A stretch of 64,000 nt of DNA from Streptomyces cinnabarinus (GTDB lineage Bacteria > Actinomycetota > Actinomycetes > Streptomycetales > Streptomycetaceae), in NCBI RefSeq assembly GCF_027270315.1, contig NZ_CP114413.1, positions 7,006,001 through 7,070,000 on the forward strand, read 5' to 3'. Positions 26,148 to 34,495 of this stretch are shown piece by piece (the stretch's first letter is position 1; each line of letters starts with the position of its first letter). A program made the translations under genes and the position numbers. The notes below the pieces were generated by a model, which saw only the letters and a list, made by a program, of their open reading frames with translations, did not search any database and had not been told where the DNA came from.

Positions 26148-27821
26148 TCAGGCCAGCAGGTCGATCGCGTCGATCGAGGTGCCGGCGCTGAGATAGGACG
26201 TCGTCCCCGAACCGCTCACCACGTTGATCCGCAGCGTGTTGTAGGCGCCGGTGTCCGTCAGCCAGGCGGAGGCCGGGACGCTGTAGGTGAAGGTGTGGTT
26301 GTTGCCGCGGTAGGAACCGTTGGTCAGCGACCGGGTGTTCGGCTGGGTGGGCGGGGAGGGGATGGCGGACGTCCAGGTGTCGTTGACGACGACCTGCGGG
26401 CGGCCGTTGGCGTAGGCCGTCGTCACGCCGATGCGCAGGGTGTGCGCGGCGGCGGCCTGCGCGGCGGTGAGCCGGAAGTACACGACGATCCCGCTGTTGA
26501 CGTCCTTCCAGAGGTAGCAGGGGAAGGCGGAGGTCTCGCTGCCGCTGCCGATCACCACGTTCCCCGTCCAGGCGGCGGCCCGGACGTCGGACGGGTGCGC
26601 GTACGTCATCAGATCGGCGTTCTTGAACCCTCGGGGCGTGCCGTTCCAGTCGCCGATCCGCCAGATCGCGCTCGCGTTGGAGGGGTCGTTGCAGGAGGGG
26701 ATCGCGATCGTGTTCAGGGTGGTCGTCGCTCCCGCGCTGACCGTCACCGAGCCGGTGTGCACGGCGAGTTCGTCCTTGTAGACGGTCAGCGTGTACGTCC
26801 CCGGCAGCACTCCGGGGATGGAGAACCAGCCGTCCGAGGCGCGCGCCGAACCCCAGTACTGGGCGGCCGAGTTGGCGAGGCCCACGGTGTAGGCGTACGC
26901 CGTGTTCCGGCCGCTGATGCCGACCCCGGCCACCCGGCCCCGGCCGCTCGCGCCGACGTGGCCCGACATGCCGAGCGAGTCCGCCCAGGAGGTGGTGAGG
27001 GGCCCCGGGAAGAGGGCGGAGGAGGGTGCGCCGCCATCGGTGAGGGCGATGACGTACGGGCCCTGGAGGCCGAAGCGTTGCGCCTCGGTCTGGTTCTGGC
27101 CGTAGTGCAGGATCTCGTACAGGCCGCCGCCGTCCGCGCTCTGGTGGCGCAGCAGCGAGCGGTAGAAGGGGCCGCCGGAGGCCTTCTCATGATTGCTGCG
27201 CACGATCCACAGGCCGACCCCGCCGGCCGACCAGCCGACGTAGTCGTAGTCCATCACCCGCCGCTTGGAGTAGTGCTTGGAGCGGGTCTGGCCGTCGGAC
27301 TTGGCGAAGACGTCGGAGGCCTCGATGGTGGTGGGCGCGTAAGTGTAGGAATCGGGCTCGTCGTTGAGGAACAGCCCGGCCTTGACGCGCAGGATGAAGC
27401 GGGTCGCGGACACGGATGTGTCGGCCTTGTTGGTCCACACGTAGATGTTGTTCTCGCCGCTGCGGGCCGCGTAGTAGTGCTTCAGCGTGCCGAAGGTGAC
27501 GGAGACCAGGACCGTCGATCCGGACTGGGCGATGGTGACGGTGGAGGAGCCGAGGCCGGACTCGATGTGCGAGTTCTTGCCGTCGTAGCCCTGGTACTCC
27601 ACGCCCCGGTAGACCAGCGAGGACAGGTCGCCGTTGGACTTGCTGACCTTGAAGACCAGGTTGGCGCCGGTGTCGACGACGTAGTTCGAGCCGTCGTCGC
27701 TCCAGCCGAAGGCGGCGGCGGAGGCAGTGCCGCCGAGGGCCGCGGTGCCTGCCGTGGCCGCGGCGCCGAGGACGAAGGTACGGCGGCCGACCGGTCCGGA
27801 CGCGGGCATGGGGGGAGCCAT
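26148..27821 (-). CDS. PL4 rhamnogalacturonan lyase (Tat-exported)
   Basis: A 557-residue secreted polysaccharide lyase of family 4, which cleaves the rhamnogalacturonan I backbone by beta-elimination. The three family domains are visible: a catalytic beta-sandwich (residues about 38-300, with GVGLWIVRSNHEKASGGPFYRSL), an FnIII-like domain (about 305-385, PGVLPGTYTLTVYKDE) and a C-terminal jelly-roll (IWRIGDWNGTPRGFKNADLMTYAHPSDVR onwards). The N-terminus GRRTFVLGAAATAGTAALGG is a Tat signal. ATG 27821 has GGAGG upstream; a longer frame reaching 28433 overlaps the divergent esterase and is rejected. It is divergent from the acetylesterase gene. Confidence 0.92.
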   Translation of the reverse strand: MAPPMPASGPVGRRTFVLGAAATAGTAALGGTASAAAFGWSDDGSNYVVDTGANLVFKVSKSNGDLSSLVYRGVEYQGYDGKNSHIESGLGSSTVTIAQSGSTVLVSVTFGTLKHYYAARSGENNIYVWTNKADTSVSATRFILRVKAGLFLNDEPDSYTYAPTTIEASDVFAKSDGQTRSKHYSKRRVMDYDYVGWSAGGVGLWIVRSNHEKASGGPFYRSLLRHQSADGGGLYEILHYGQNQTEAQRFGLQGPYVIALTDGGAPSSALFPGPLTTSWADSLGMSGHVGASGRGRVAGVGISGRNTAYAYTVGLANSAAQYWGSARASDGWFSIPGVLPGTYTLTVYKDELAVHTGSVTVSAGATTTLNTIAIPSCNDPSNASAIWRIGDWNGTPRGFKNADLMTYAHPSDVRAAAWTGNVVIGSGSETSAFPCYLWKDVNSGIVVYFRLTAAQAAAAHTLRIGVTTAYANGRPQVVVNDTWTSAIPSPPTQPNTRSLTNGSYRGNNHTFTYSVPASAWLTDTGAYNTLRINVVSGSGTTSYLSAGTSIDAIDLLA

Positions 27822-27887
27822 GGGTGCCTCCTTCGGGAGGTGTGTGTGGGGGCGGGTGTGACCGAGGTTGACAGTTGAATCGATTTC

Positions 27888-27903
27888 GCGAAAGGGCTTT
27901 CGC
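27888..27903. promoter_or_regulatory. Palindrome in the PL4/esterase divergent promoter
   Basis: GCGAAAG-gg-CTTTCGC is a perfect 7-bp inverted repeat with a 2-nt spacer in the 190-bp region between the lyase and acetylesterase starts. It could serve a repressor controlling both genes. Confidence 0.45.
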
Positions 27904-27944
27904 TGCCTGGATGTTGGCAACCTTGTAAATCTGAGCCAAAGTCT

Positions 27945-27958
27945 AGAAAGCGCTTGCC
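27945..27958. promoter_or_regulatory. LacI-type operator in the PL4/esterase divergent promoter
   Basis: AGAAAGCGCTTGCC contains the exact AAGCGCTT core (27948-27955) also found ahead of the LacI gene at 17959. It suggests LacI-family control of both divergent pectinolytic genes. Confidence 0.5.
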
Positions 27959-28011
27959 AATGGCGGTACGGTCCAGCGCCAGGACTGGTCGCCGTGACGG
28001 AGGAGGCGCGA

Positions 28012-29049
28012 GTGAGACGTTTCAACATCGGGGTGCTGGTGGCGGTGACGCTGGGCGCGGGCCTGAGCGCCGTACCCGCGCAGGCCGCCGGGCCGGCCGG
28101 TGGCCTCGCCAACTGCACCGCCGGCGCCTGCCACTTCGACGTCCCGCCCGGCACGTACGAGGTGCGGGTGCTGCTCGGCGGGGACGCGGAGTCGAGCACG
28201 TCCGTCACCGGCGAGACGCGGCGCGCCCTGCTCCCCGAGACGGCCGCGTCCGCCGGTGAACGCGTCGCCCGCAGCTTCACCGTGAACGTCCGCACCCCCG
28301 AGGGCGAACCGACCGGCGCCGCCGGAACTCCCGGCCTCGACCTGGCGATCGGCGGCTCGGCGCCCGCGCTGGCCGGCATCCGGGTGACCCCCGCCCGGCA
28401 CGCCCGGCAGATCTTCCTGGTCGGCGACTCCACCGTCTGCGACCAGCCCGGCGACCCCTACACCGGCTGGGGCCAGCGGCTTCCGCAGTACCTGCGCAAG
28501 GGACTCTCGGTCGCCAACTACGCGGATTCCGGGGAGAGTACGGTCACCTATCTGGGGAACCCGCAGCTGTGGGCGACGGTCCAGCCGCAGATCCGCCGAG
28601 GCGACCTCGTGCTGATCCAGCTCGCCCACAACGACAAGACGACGGACGAGGCGACCTACCGCGCCAACCTGGAGGCGCTGGTGGCCGGGGTCCGGGAGCG
28701 GGGCGGCGAGCCCGTGCTCGTCACCCCGATCGTGCGGCGCTGGTTCAACTCCGACGGGACCCTCGACAACGGCACCGCGCTCCTGGTCAACGGCCTCGGT
28801 GTGGACCATCCGGCGGTCATCCGTGCGGTCGCCGCCGACAGGTCGGTCCCGCTGATCGACCTGACGGCCCGGACGAAGGCGCTGGTCGAGTCGCTCGGCG
28901 TCGAGGGCTCCAAGTCCCTGTACCTGTACAACGAGAAACGGGACAACACCCACACTTCGGTCCGCGGCGCCACGGCGTACGCGGAGATCGTCCGCGACGA
29001 ACTTCTCGACCGGGGTCTGGTGCCCGAGGGCCTTGTGCGGGTGGGATGA
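28012..29049 (+). CDS. Rhamnogalacturonan acetylesterase (SGNH hydrolase, CE12-like)
   Basis: A 345-residue secreted esterase. The signal peptide covers about residues 1-26 (ending AQA), a short beta domain follows, and the SGNH hydrolase starts near residue 130. The catalytic blocks are FLVGDSTVCDQ (Ser), GWGQRL, YADSGEST, LIQLAHNDK (Asn) and KRDNTHTS (Asp-x2-His). Block wording is that of CE12 rhamnogalacturonan acetylesterases, which remove acetyl groups so that the lyase can act. GTG 28012 was chosen because GGAGGAGG lies five bases upstream and the signal sequence begins directly. Divergent from the PL4 gene. Confidence 0.9.
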   Translation: MRRFNIGVLVAVTLGAGLSAVPAQAAGPAGGLANCTAGACHFDVPPGTYEVRVLLGGDAESSTSVTGETRRALLPETAASAGERVARSFTVNVRTPEGEPTGAAGTPGLDLAIGGSAPALAGIRVTPARHARQIFLVGDSTVCDQPGDPYTGWGQRLPQYLRKGLSVANYADSGESTVTYLGNPQLWATVQPQIRRGDLVLIQLAHNDKTTDEATYRANLEALVAGVRERGGEPVLVTPIVRRWFNSDGTLDNGTALLVNGLGVDHPAVIRAVAADRSVPLIDLTARTKALVESLGVEGSKSLYLYNEKRDNTHTSVRGATAYAEIVRDELLDRGLVPEGLVRVG

Positions 29050-29052
29050 ACC

Positions 29053-29088
29053 CCTGAGGCGTCCCGACCGGAACCGGGGCGCCTCAGG
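29053..29088. terminator. Terminator hairpin after the acetylesterase gene
   Basis: A 14-bp stem with one mismatched pair (cctgaggcgtcccg against cggggcgcctcagg) and an 8-nt loop starts 4 bp after the esterase stop codon. It separates the esterase from the DUF2264 gene, though read-through is possible. Confidence 0.65.
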
Positions 29089-29112
29089 CCACTGCTGGAA
29101 GGAACGCCGCTG

Positions 29113-30831
29113 ATGGACCTGCCCGCCGACGACCGCGCCCTGAGCCCCCGGACCGGCTTCACCCGCGCGCACTGGGAGGCGGCCGCCGACGTCCTGCTCG
29201 CCGGGGTGGAGCCGTACGCCACCGCCGACCGCGCCCTCTACCACCTCCCCGGCGACCGGCAGAGCTTCTCCGGCCGCCTCTCCGACGGCCTGGAGGGCTA
29301 CGCCCGTACGCTCCTGCTGGCCGCCTTCAGCCGGGACGAGACGGCCCTGGAGCGCTACGCCGACGGACTGGCCGCCGGTGCCGCCGGCGCCTGGCCCCGC
29401 GTTCAGCACCGCAGCCAGCCCCTGGTGGAGGCTGCGTCCATCGCCCTGGCCCTGCGCCTGACCCGCCCCCTGCTGTGGGACCGCCTGGACGACGCCGTGC
29501 AGCAGCGCGCGGCCCAGTGGCTGGGCGACGCGCTGACGGCCGAACCCTGGCCGTGCAACTGGGAGTTGTTCCCGGTGACGGTGGGCGGCTTCCTCCAGTC
29601 GATCGACCACGAGCCGGAGGCTTCGCGGAAGGCGATCGACCGCGGCCTGGAACGCATCGAGCAGTGGTACCTCGGGGACGGCTGGTACACCGACGGCGAC
29701 GGCCGCAAGTTCGACTACTACAACGGCTGGGCGATGCATCTCTACCCGATGCTGCACGCATGGCTGTCGGACGACGCCGATCTCCTGAACCTCTACGGCG
29801 GCAGGCTCTCCCGCCATCTGACGGACTACGCCCACCTGTTCGCCGCCGACGGCGCCCCGATGCACCAGGGCCGCTCCCTGACGTACCGCTTCGCGACCAC
29901 GGCCCCCCTGTGGCTGGGCGCCCTGACCGGCCACACCCCCCTGCCCCCGGGGCAGACCCGGCGCCTCGCCTCGGGCGCCCTGCGCCACTTCCTGGAGCGC
30001 GGCGCGGTGGACGACCGGGGCCTGCTCACCCTGGGCTGGCACGGCCCGAACCCCGCGGTGCTCCAGGACTACTCCGGCCCCGCGTCCCCGTACTGGGCCA
30101 GCAAAGGGTTCCTGGGTCTGCTGCTCCCACCCGACCACGAGGTCTGGACGGCACCCGAGGAAGCATCCCCGGCGGAGGGCCCGGACTCGGCGTACCCGAT
30201 CGCCCCGCCCAACTGGCTTCTCCAGTCCACGACTTCCGACGGCCTGGTCCGCCTCCACAACCACGGCAGCGAGCACGCCGACTACGACCCCTACTATTCG
30301 CGGCTCGCGTACTCCACGACGACGGAGCCGTCCCCGGCGCACGACAACAGCGTCTTCGTCGGCGACGACCCGAGCCGCACCGGCATCGAGCCCCTGGGCG
30401 CCGGCGACGACTGGGCGGCGTCGCGGCACACGGTGGCCTCCGGGGCGAGGGTGACGAGCGCGGTGCTGGTGCGTGGAGCCGTGGAGGTGAGGGCGTACCT
30501 GGTGGCGGGCGCGGAGCCCGGCACACCGGTGCGGGTGACCGGGTGGGCGGCGCCGGACGGCGTACGGGCCGAACTGCGGCCGCTCGTCGGCCTCGACGAC
30601 TCGCTCACCGGAGTCACCGGAGCGGACGCCACCCTCTTCGTCGCCCTGGCCAGGCTCACCGCGCAGCCGGATCCGCGCCCGCTGGCGGATCTGGTCTCGG
30701 TCGTCGTGACCGGCACGGAGCTGCACGTGACCTGGGAAGACGGCACCGAGACGGGTCTCGACGTGCAGGTGCCCCGGCCGGGACGGACCCGGCCGGGGCA
30801 CCCCGAGGACGGTCAGGTCACGGGTCGATGA
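29113..30831 (+). CDS. DUF2264 domain protein, probable uronic-acid glycoside hydrolase
   Basis: A 572-residue cytoplasmic protein with an (alpha/alpha)6-barrel-like N-terminal two thirds, recognised as DUF2264 (PF10022). Typical wording: LEGYARTLLLAAF, NWELFPVTVGGFLQSI, WYTDGDGRKFDYYNGWAMHLYP, HQGRSLTYRFATTAPLWLGAL, PYWASKGFLGLLLP. Some members are assigned to GH154 and act on uronic-acid-containing oligosaccharides (family knowledge; I am only moderately sure). The lack of a signal peptide and the position after lyase and acetylesterase genes suggest processing of imported unsaturated galacturonyl-rhamnose products. ATG 29113 has GGAAGGA upstream. The last 14 bp overlap the convergent SpaA-fold gene. 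Confidence 0.85.
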   Translation: MDLPADDRALSPRTGFTRAHWEAAADVLLAGVEPYATADRALYHLPGDRQSFSGRLSDGLEGYARTLLLAAFSRDETALERYADGLAAGAAGAWPRVQHRSQPLVEAASIALALRLTRPLLWDRLDDAVQQRAAQWLGDALTAEPWPCNWELFPVTVGGFLQSIDHEPEASRKAIDRGLERIEQWYLGDGWYTDGDGRKFDYYNGWAMHLYPMLHAWLSDDADLLNLYGGRLSRHLTDYAHLFAADGAPMHQGRSLTYRFATTAPLWLGALTGHTPLPPGQTRRLASGALRHFLERGAVDDRGLLTLGWHGPNPAVLQDYSGPASPYWASKGFLGLLLPPDHEVWTAPEEASPAEGPDSAYPIAPPNWLLQSTTSDGLVRLHNHGSEHADYDPYYSRLAYSTTTEPSPAHDNSVFVGDDPSRTGIEPLGAGDDWAASRHTVASGARVTSAVLVRGAVEVRAYLVAGAEPGTPVRVTGWAAPDGVRAELRPLVGLDDSLTGVTGADATLFVALARLTAQPDPRPLADLVSVVVTGTELHVTWEDGTETGLDVQVPRPGRTRPGHPEDGQVTGR

Positions 30832-32428
30832 CCACCGTGCAGGTGTAGGTGCCGGGCGGCAGGTCCGGGAAGGTCGCCGACGTGGGTGTCACGTTGGTGG
30901 CCGTCTGGCCGTTGCAGGAGAACTCGGACTGGGTGGCGCCCGTCACCTGGGGGATGGCGGTGAGCGTGAGGTCCGTCAGTGGCGTGTTGCGGAAGGAGAC
31001 CGTCTCGCCGTTGTACGGGTTGTCCGTGCAGCTCGCCTTGGAGTCGACGGTCACCTCCTTGGGCGCGTTGTCCGCGTAGCCCGCGTGGTCGCCCTCGGTC
31101 ACCGTGTAGGTGCCGAACGGCAGGTTGTTGAAGCATGCTTGACCGTTGGCGTCGGTCGTCGCGGTGGCGCCGTTGCTCAGCGTGAAGGTGATCCCCTCGT
31201 GGGCGTGGTCACCGGGACCGCTGGCGGCGTGCTTGCGGACCTTGGTGACGCGGATCGCGCCCATCTGGCGGGGGTCGGAGAAGTTCAGCGTCTCCGTCTC
31301 GTTGGCGACGACGGTGACATGCTGGTCGGGTGCCGGGTCGTGGCCCGTCGGGACGACCGTCTCGTGCACCCAGTACTCGCCCTGCGGGACGTCGTCGATG
31401 GTGCAGGTGCCGTTCACGGTCGTGCACTTGAAGGTCGTGGCCGTGTCCTCGTCACCACGCGTGCCGTTGAGGGGGGCGTTGTCCTTGTAGAGCGTGAACT
31501 CGGCTCCGTCGAGCTCCTCGTCCTGGTCGTCCGTCTTGTTGATCTGCACGCTGCCGCAGTTGGAGATGTCGACGCTCTGCGGGGGGATGAAGTCCTTCAG
31601 CGCGGAGTTGAAGGCGTCCGAGGCGCGGCTCTTGAGATACGCCGAGGCGAAGGACTTGCAGGTGGTGCCGTTGCCGCCGAGGACCGCGGCCAGGCTGATC
31701 TGCGCCTCACCGAAGGTACGGGCGTCCAGGGCGCCGAGTCCGTCGCTGTCCCCGGCCGCGATGGCGGTGGTGTTGATCGAGGCGGCGGCCCTGATCGGTG
31801 GGCTGGTCAGGTTGGTGGCGGGCCCCCACGCGCTGCCCGTCCAGGTCCGGATCGAGATGACCGGCCGGGTGCCGCCCTGGGACAGGTCGTAGGTGATCAG
31901 CACGTCGCCGGTGGTCCGCACCGGGGTGACGCCGTTGGTGCTGAGCGTCTCGGACTGGTTGAACTCGAAGTCCATGTTCGTGGTGCCGGTCGGCTCCTGG
32001 ACCCGGCTCCAGAACATGTTGAGGAAGCCGGTGGTGCTGGCCCCCTCCTGGTAGACGCCGAAGAAGCGCAGATCGCTCTTGTTCGGCGGGATACCGCCGT
32101 CGACGACCGACGGAACCGCGCTGTCCTCCTTGGCTCCCTGGCCGAACGAGGTGTCAGCGTTGCCGATCGCGTTGTCCGGTACCCGGATCTCGGCGACGCT
32201 GTCCCAGTCGTCGGGGCTGTTGGGGTTGTCGACGACGAGGTTGGCGTCGGTGTCGATCTCGAAACCGCTGCCGGCCAGGCTGGGCGGCGGCGCCTGGGCC
32301 ACTGCCACACTGGCCGAGAGAAGTCCGCAGCCGAGCAGGACGGCCGTGGCCGCCGTCCTGAAGGCCACGGACCCGCCGCGTCTGCGTCGCTTGCCTGTCC
32401 GCACGGATACATGCAGGGAATCGGTCAC
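30818..32428 (-). CDS. Secreted surface protein with SpaA (prealbumin-like) domains
   Basis: A 536-residue secreted protein. The signal peptide is preceded by a basic stretch (TGKRRRRGG) and ends near AVAQA. Residues about 50-300 form an unnamed beta-rich domain. Two SpaA/prealbumin-type domains follow: KTDDQDEELDGAEFTLYKDN...DVPQGEYWVHET and VTKVRKHAASGPGDHAHEGITFTLSNGA...LPFGTYTVTEGD; a shorter third repeat ends PPGTYTCTVVIDP at the very C-terminus. There is no LPXTG motif or membrane anchor, so it is released or held non-covalently. GTG 32428 has GGGAGGA upstream. Confidence 0.83.
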   Translation of the reverse strand: MTDSLHVSVRTGKRRRRGGSVAFRTAATAVLLGCGLLSASVAVAQAPPPSLAGSGFEIDTDANLVVDNPNSPDDWDSVAEIRVPDNAIGNADTSFGQGAKEDSAVPSVVDGGIPPNKSDLRFFGVYQEGASTTGFLNMFWSRVQEPTGTTNMDFEFNQSETLSTNGVTPVRTTGDVLITYDLSQGGTRPVISIRTWTGSAWGPATNLTSPPIRAAASINTTAIAAGDSDGLGALDARTFGEAQISLAAVLGGNGTTCKSFASAYLKSRASDAFNSALKDFIPPQSVDISNCGSVQINKTDDQDEELDGAEFTLYKDNAPLNGTRGDEDTATTFKCTTVNGTCTIDDVPQGEYWVHETVVPTGHDPAPDQHVTVVANETETLNFSDPRQMGAIRVTKVRKHAASGPGDHAHEGITFTLSNGATATTDANGQACFNNLPFGTYTVTEGDHAGYADNAPKEVTVDSKASCTDNPYNGETVSFRNTPLTDLTLTAIPQVTGATQSEFSCNGQTATNVTPTSATFPDLPPGTYTCTVVIDP

Positions 32429-32592
32429 TGCTAGGTCCTCCCGAGGTGCGTGAACTGCCCAGCAGTGGTAGCACGTCAAAAGGCCTCGTTTTACGGATTT
32501 CCATCGCCGCGCTGAATCAAGGCACCCGAACACGGCAATTCGAGGGAGCCAATCAACCCATTCCGCATATGAAGAAACAAGTTCATTTCTCC

Positions 32593-33978
32593 CTATGGCT
32601 TGAGGCGGCCCACCTTCAGGGTCGTCGTGGTCGGGGACGCCCCCGTGAGCGTCGTGTTGTACGACGGTGCGACCGGGGCGTAGGCCCAGTTCAGCGTCCC
32701 GTCCTTCTGGACCGCCAGGTCGCCGGTGATCCGGGCGGTGACCACCTTGTCCGCGCTCCGGAACTTGCCGTTCCAGTCGATGAGCCGCAGATGCGTCCCG
32801 GCGAAGGTGCCGGTGCAGGTGCCCTTCGCGCACTTGGCGTTCTTCAGGGATTCCCAGGAAAGCAGCAGCCGGTCCTTGCCGTACGGGGCGAGGCGCACAT
32901 TCACATGTTCGGTGCCCTTGGTGTTCGAAAGGTAAATTGCCTTTCCGGGACCTGCATTTCGGTTCTTCAGAAAGACGACCGCCACCTGATGCGTGCTGGT
33001 CTTCGGCTTCACGGTCCACCCCCGCCCGCTCGCGTCGTCCGGGTTCTTCGCGGCCGAGGCCGCGCCGCGGGAGGCGAAGGCGGTGGCGTAGCGGCCGGTG
33101 GAGGACTTCACCAGGTCGCCGGTGCGGCCCGCGAACGTGCCGCCGCAGTAGCCCGCCCAGCACTGCTCCCGCTGGACCACCGGCGCGGTGTCGGGGGCGC
33201 CGATGCCGGTGGAGACGAAGAGGCCGGAGCGCCAGTCGTCGAAGCAGAGGGAGGTGAAGGCGCCGGTCTTCTCCGGGTGCAGGGCGACGCCCTCGTTGTG
33301 GCTGCACCCCCAACTCCAGCCGCCACTCAGCTTCTTGCCCTTGGCACTGACGTAGGACAGCTTGTCCCCGAAGTGACCGTCGGCGAAGCCGCCCGCGCCG
33401 TGCACGACGAAGTACGCGCCGTACTTGGTGCCGTTCCAGGTGAGCTGGCCGTCCAGCAGCGGGGCCGTGTCGTGGGAGGCCGTGCCCGTGAGCTTGGTGG
33501 ACCAGGTCTTCTTGCCGCCCGTGTAACGGACGATCGCCGCCGCTGTCTCCTTCCACTTGTTGCTGTCGGCGACCCGGGTCAGCAGCGCGAACCCGTCGTC
33601 GTGCGCGACCAGCCCCCCGACCTCCTTGGCCCCCTTGACCACCGTGTCCGCCCCCGACCGCTTCCCCGCCGAGGTGAGCGGCGTGACATGGATCCCGTCC
33701 GAGGCGGGCCACGCCACCCGCAGACTCCCGTTCGGCGCCACGGCCGTAGCGGTACGGGTCCACTCCCGCGTGTTGTTGTAACCGGCGGAGAGATAGGGGA
33801 ACTTGGCGGGCAGGCTGACGGTGGTGCTGGTGACGGCGAGGGTGGGGGACGTCGCCGCCCCGGCCGTGGCGTACCACGCGCCCGCCAGCAGTCCGGCCGC
33901 CGCGAGCGCGCCTATGGCGGGCTTCCGGGCGGCGCGGATGCGGCGGTGGCGGGACGGAGTGCGTCGTGCTGATGTCAT
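32593..33978 (-). CDS. Secreted hypothetical protein, beta-propeller-like
   Basis: A 461-residue protein with an N-terminal signal or anchor (basic residues to position 18, hydrophobic segment about 20-42). The remainder has repeated strands of the type GRYATAFASRG, DRLLLSWESLKN, DGTLNWAYAPVAP, with several cysteines (CSHNEG, CFDDW, CWAGYCGG, CAKGTC) that may form disulfides. It resembles large secreted propeller proteins of Streptomyces but I recognise no named family. The 164-bp interval ahead of the neighbouring SpaA-fold gene is less GC-rich than its surroundings. Function unknown. Confidence 0.75.
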   Translation of the reverse strand: MTSARRTPSRHRRIRAARKPAIGALAAAGLLAGAWYATAGAATSPTLAVTSTTVSLPAKFPYLSAGYNNTREWTRTATAVAPNGSLRVAWPASDGIHVTPLTSAGKRSGADTVVKGAKEVGGLVAHDDGFALLTRVADSNKWKETAAAIVRYTGGKKTWSTKLTGTASHDTAPLLDGQLTWNGTKYGAYFVVHGAGGFADGHFGDKLSYVSAKGKKLSGGWSWGCSHNEGVALHPEKTGAFTSLCFDDWRSGLFVSTGIGAPDTAPVVQREQCWAGYCGGTFAGRTGDLVKSSTGRYATAFASRGAASAAKNPDDASGRGWTVKPKTSTHQVAVVFLKNRNAGPGKAIYLSNTKGTEHVNVRLAPYGKDRLLLSWESLKNAKCAKGTCTGTFAGTHLRLIDWNGKFRSADKVVTARITGDLAVQKDGTLNWAYAPVAPSYNTTLTGASPTTTTLKVGRLKP

Positions 33979-34059
33979 GCCGGGTGGTTGCCGCCGGGGG
34001 CGGGAAGGTTGCCGTTATCTCGTTGCCGGGTGTGCCGGGTCCGGATGAGAATCGCGCGC

Positions 34060-34428
34060 ATGACTTCCGTGATCCGGCACACCACCGTCGACAGCACCGA
34101 CGCCTACGCACTCGCCCAGTTCTGGTCGAAGGTCCTGGACCTGCCCGTGCACGAGGACGACAGGCCCGGCGACGAGGAGGTGCTGATCGAGGAGGCGAAG
34201 GTGCTCTTCATCAACGTGCCGGAGGCCAAGACCGTCAAGAACCGGCTGCATTTCTGCCTCCAGCCGGAGGACCGCAGCCGCGACGAGGAGATCGACCGCG
34301 TCCTCGCCCTCGGCGCCACCCTGCAAGCCGACCGACGCAACCCGGACGGCACGGGCTGGGCGGTTCTGGCGGACCCCGAGGGCAACGAGTTCTGCGTGCT
34401 GCGGAGCGCGACGGAGCGGGCGGGCTGA
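34060..34428 (+). CDS. VOC family protein (glyoxalase-like)
   Basis: A 122-residue single VOC module of the glyoxalase-like type: HTTVDSTDAYALAQFWSKVLDLPVHED at the start, LHFCLQPEDRSRDEEIDRVLALGATLQAD in the middle, and WAVLADPEGNEFCVL at the end. Function unknown. ATG 34060 is chosen on homology; ATG 34045, five codons upstream, is an alternative. A GC-rich palindrome follows at 34456-34471. Confidence 0.85.
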   Translation: MTSVIRHTTVDSTDAYALAQFWSKVLDLPVHEDDRPGDEEVLIEEAKVLFINVPEAKTVKNRLHFCLQPEDRSRDEEIDRVLALGATLQADRRNPDGTGWAVLADPEGNEFCVLRSATERAG

Positions 34429-34455
34429 CGGTCACCGGCGCGGCTCCGGTCATTG

Positions 34456-34471
34456 TTCGGCCGGGGCCGAA
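34456..34471. terminator. Small palindrome after the VOC gene
   Basis: TTCGGCC-gg-GGCCGAA is a perfect 7-bp inverted repeat between the VOC gene and the next gene. It may be a weak terminator for the former or an operator for the latter. Confidence 0.35.
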
Positions 34472-34495
34472 GCCACCCGGGCCTACGGTGCGGTC

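Noticed and set aside
26148..28433. Extended N-terminus for the PL4 lyase to 28433
   Set aside because: It would cover the promoter and the first part of the divergent esterase gene, while a Tat signal with a good ribosome site starts at 27821.
30818..34111. One 1097-codon minus-strand gene
   Set aside because: It crosses from one gene into the frame-shifted shadow of another; the SpaA-fold protein begins at GTG 32428 with its own ribosome site, and the upstream gene reads in a different frame.
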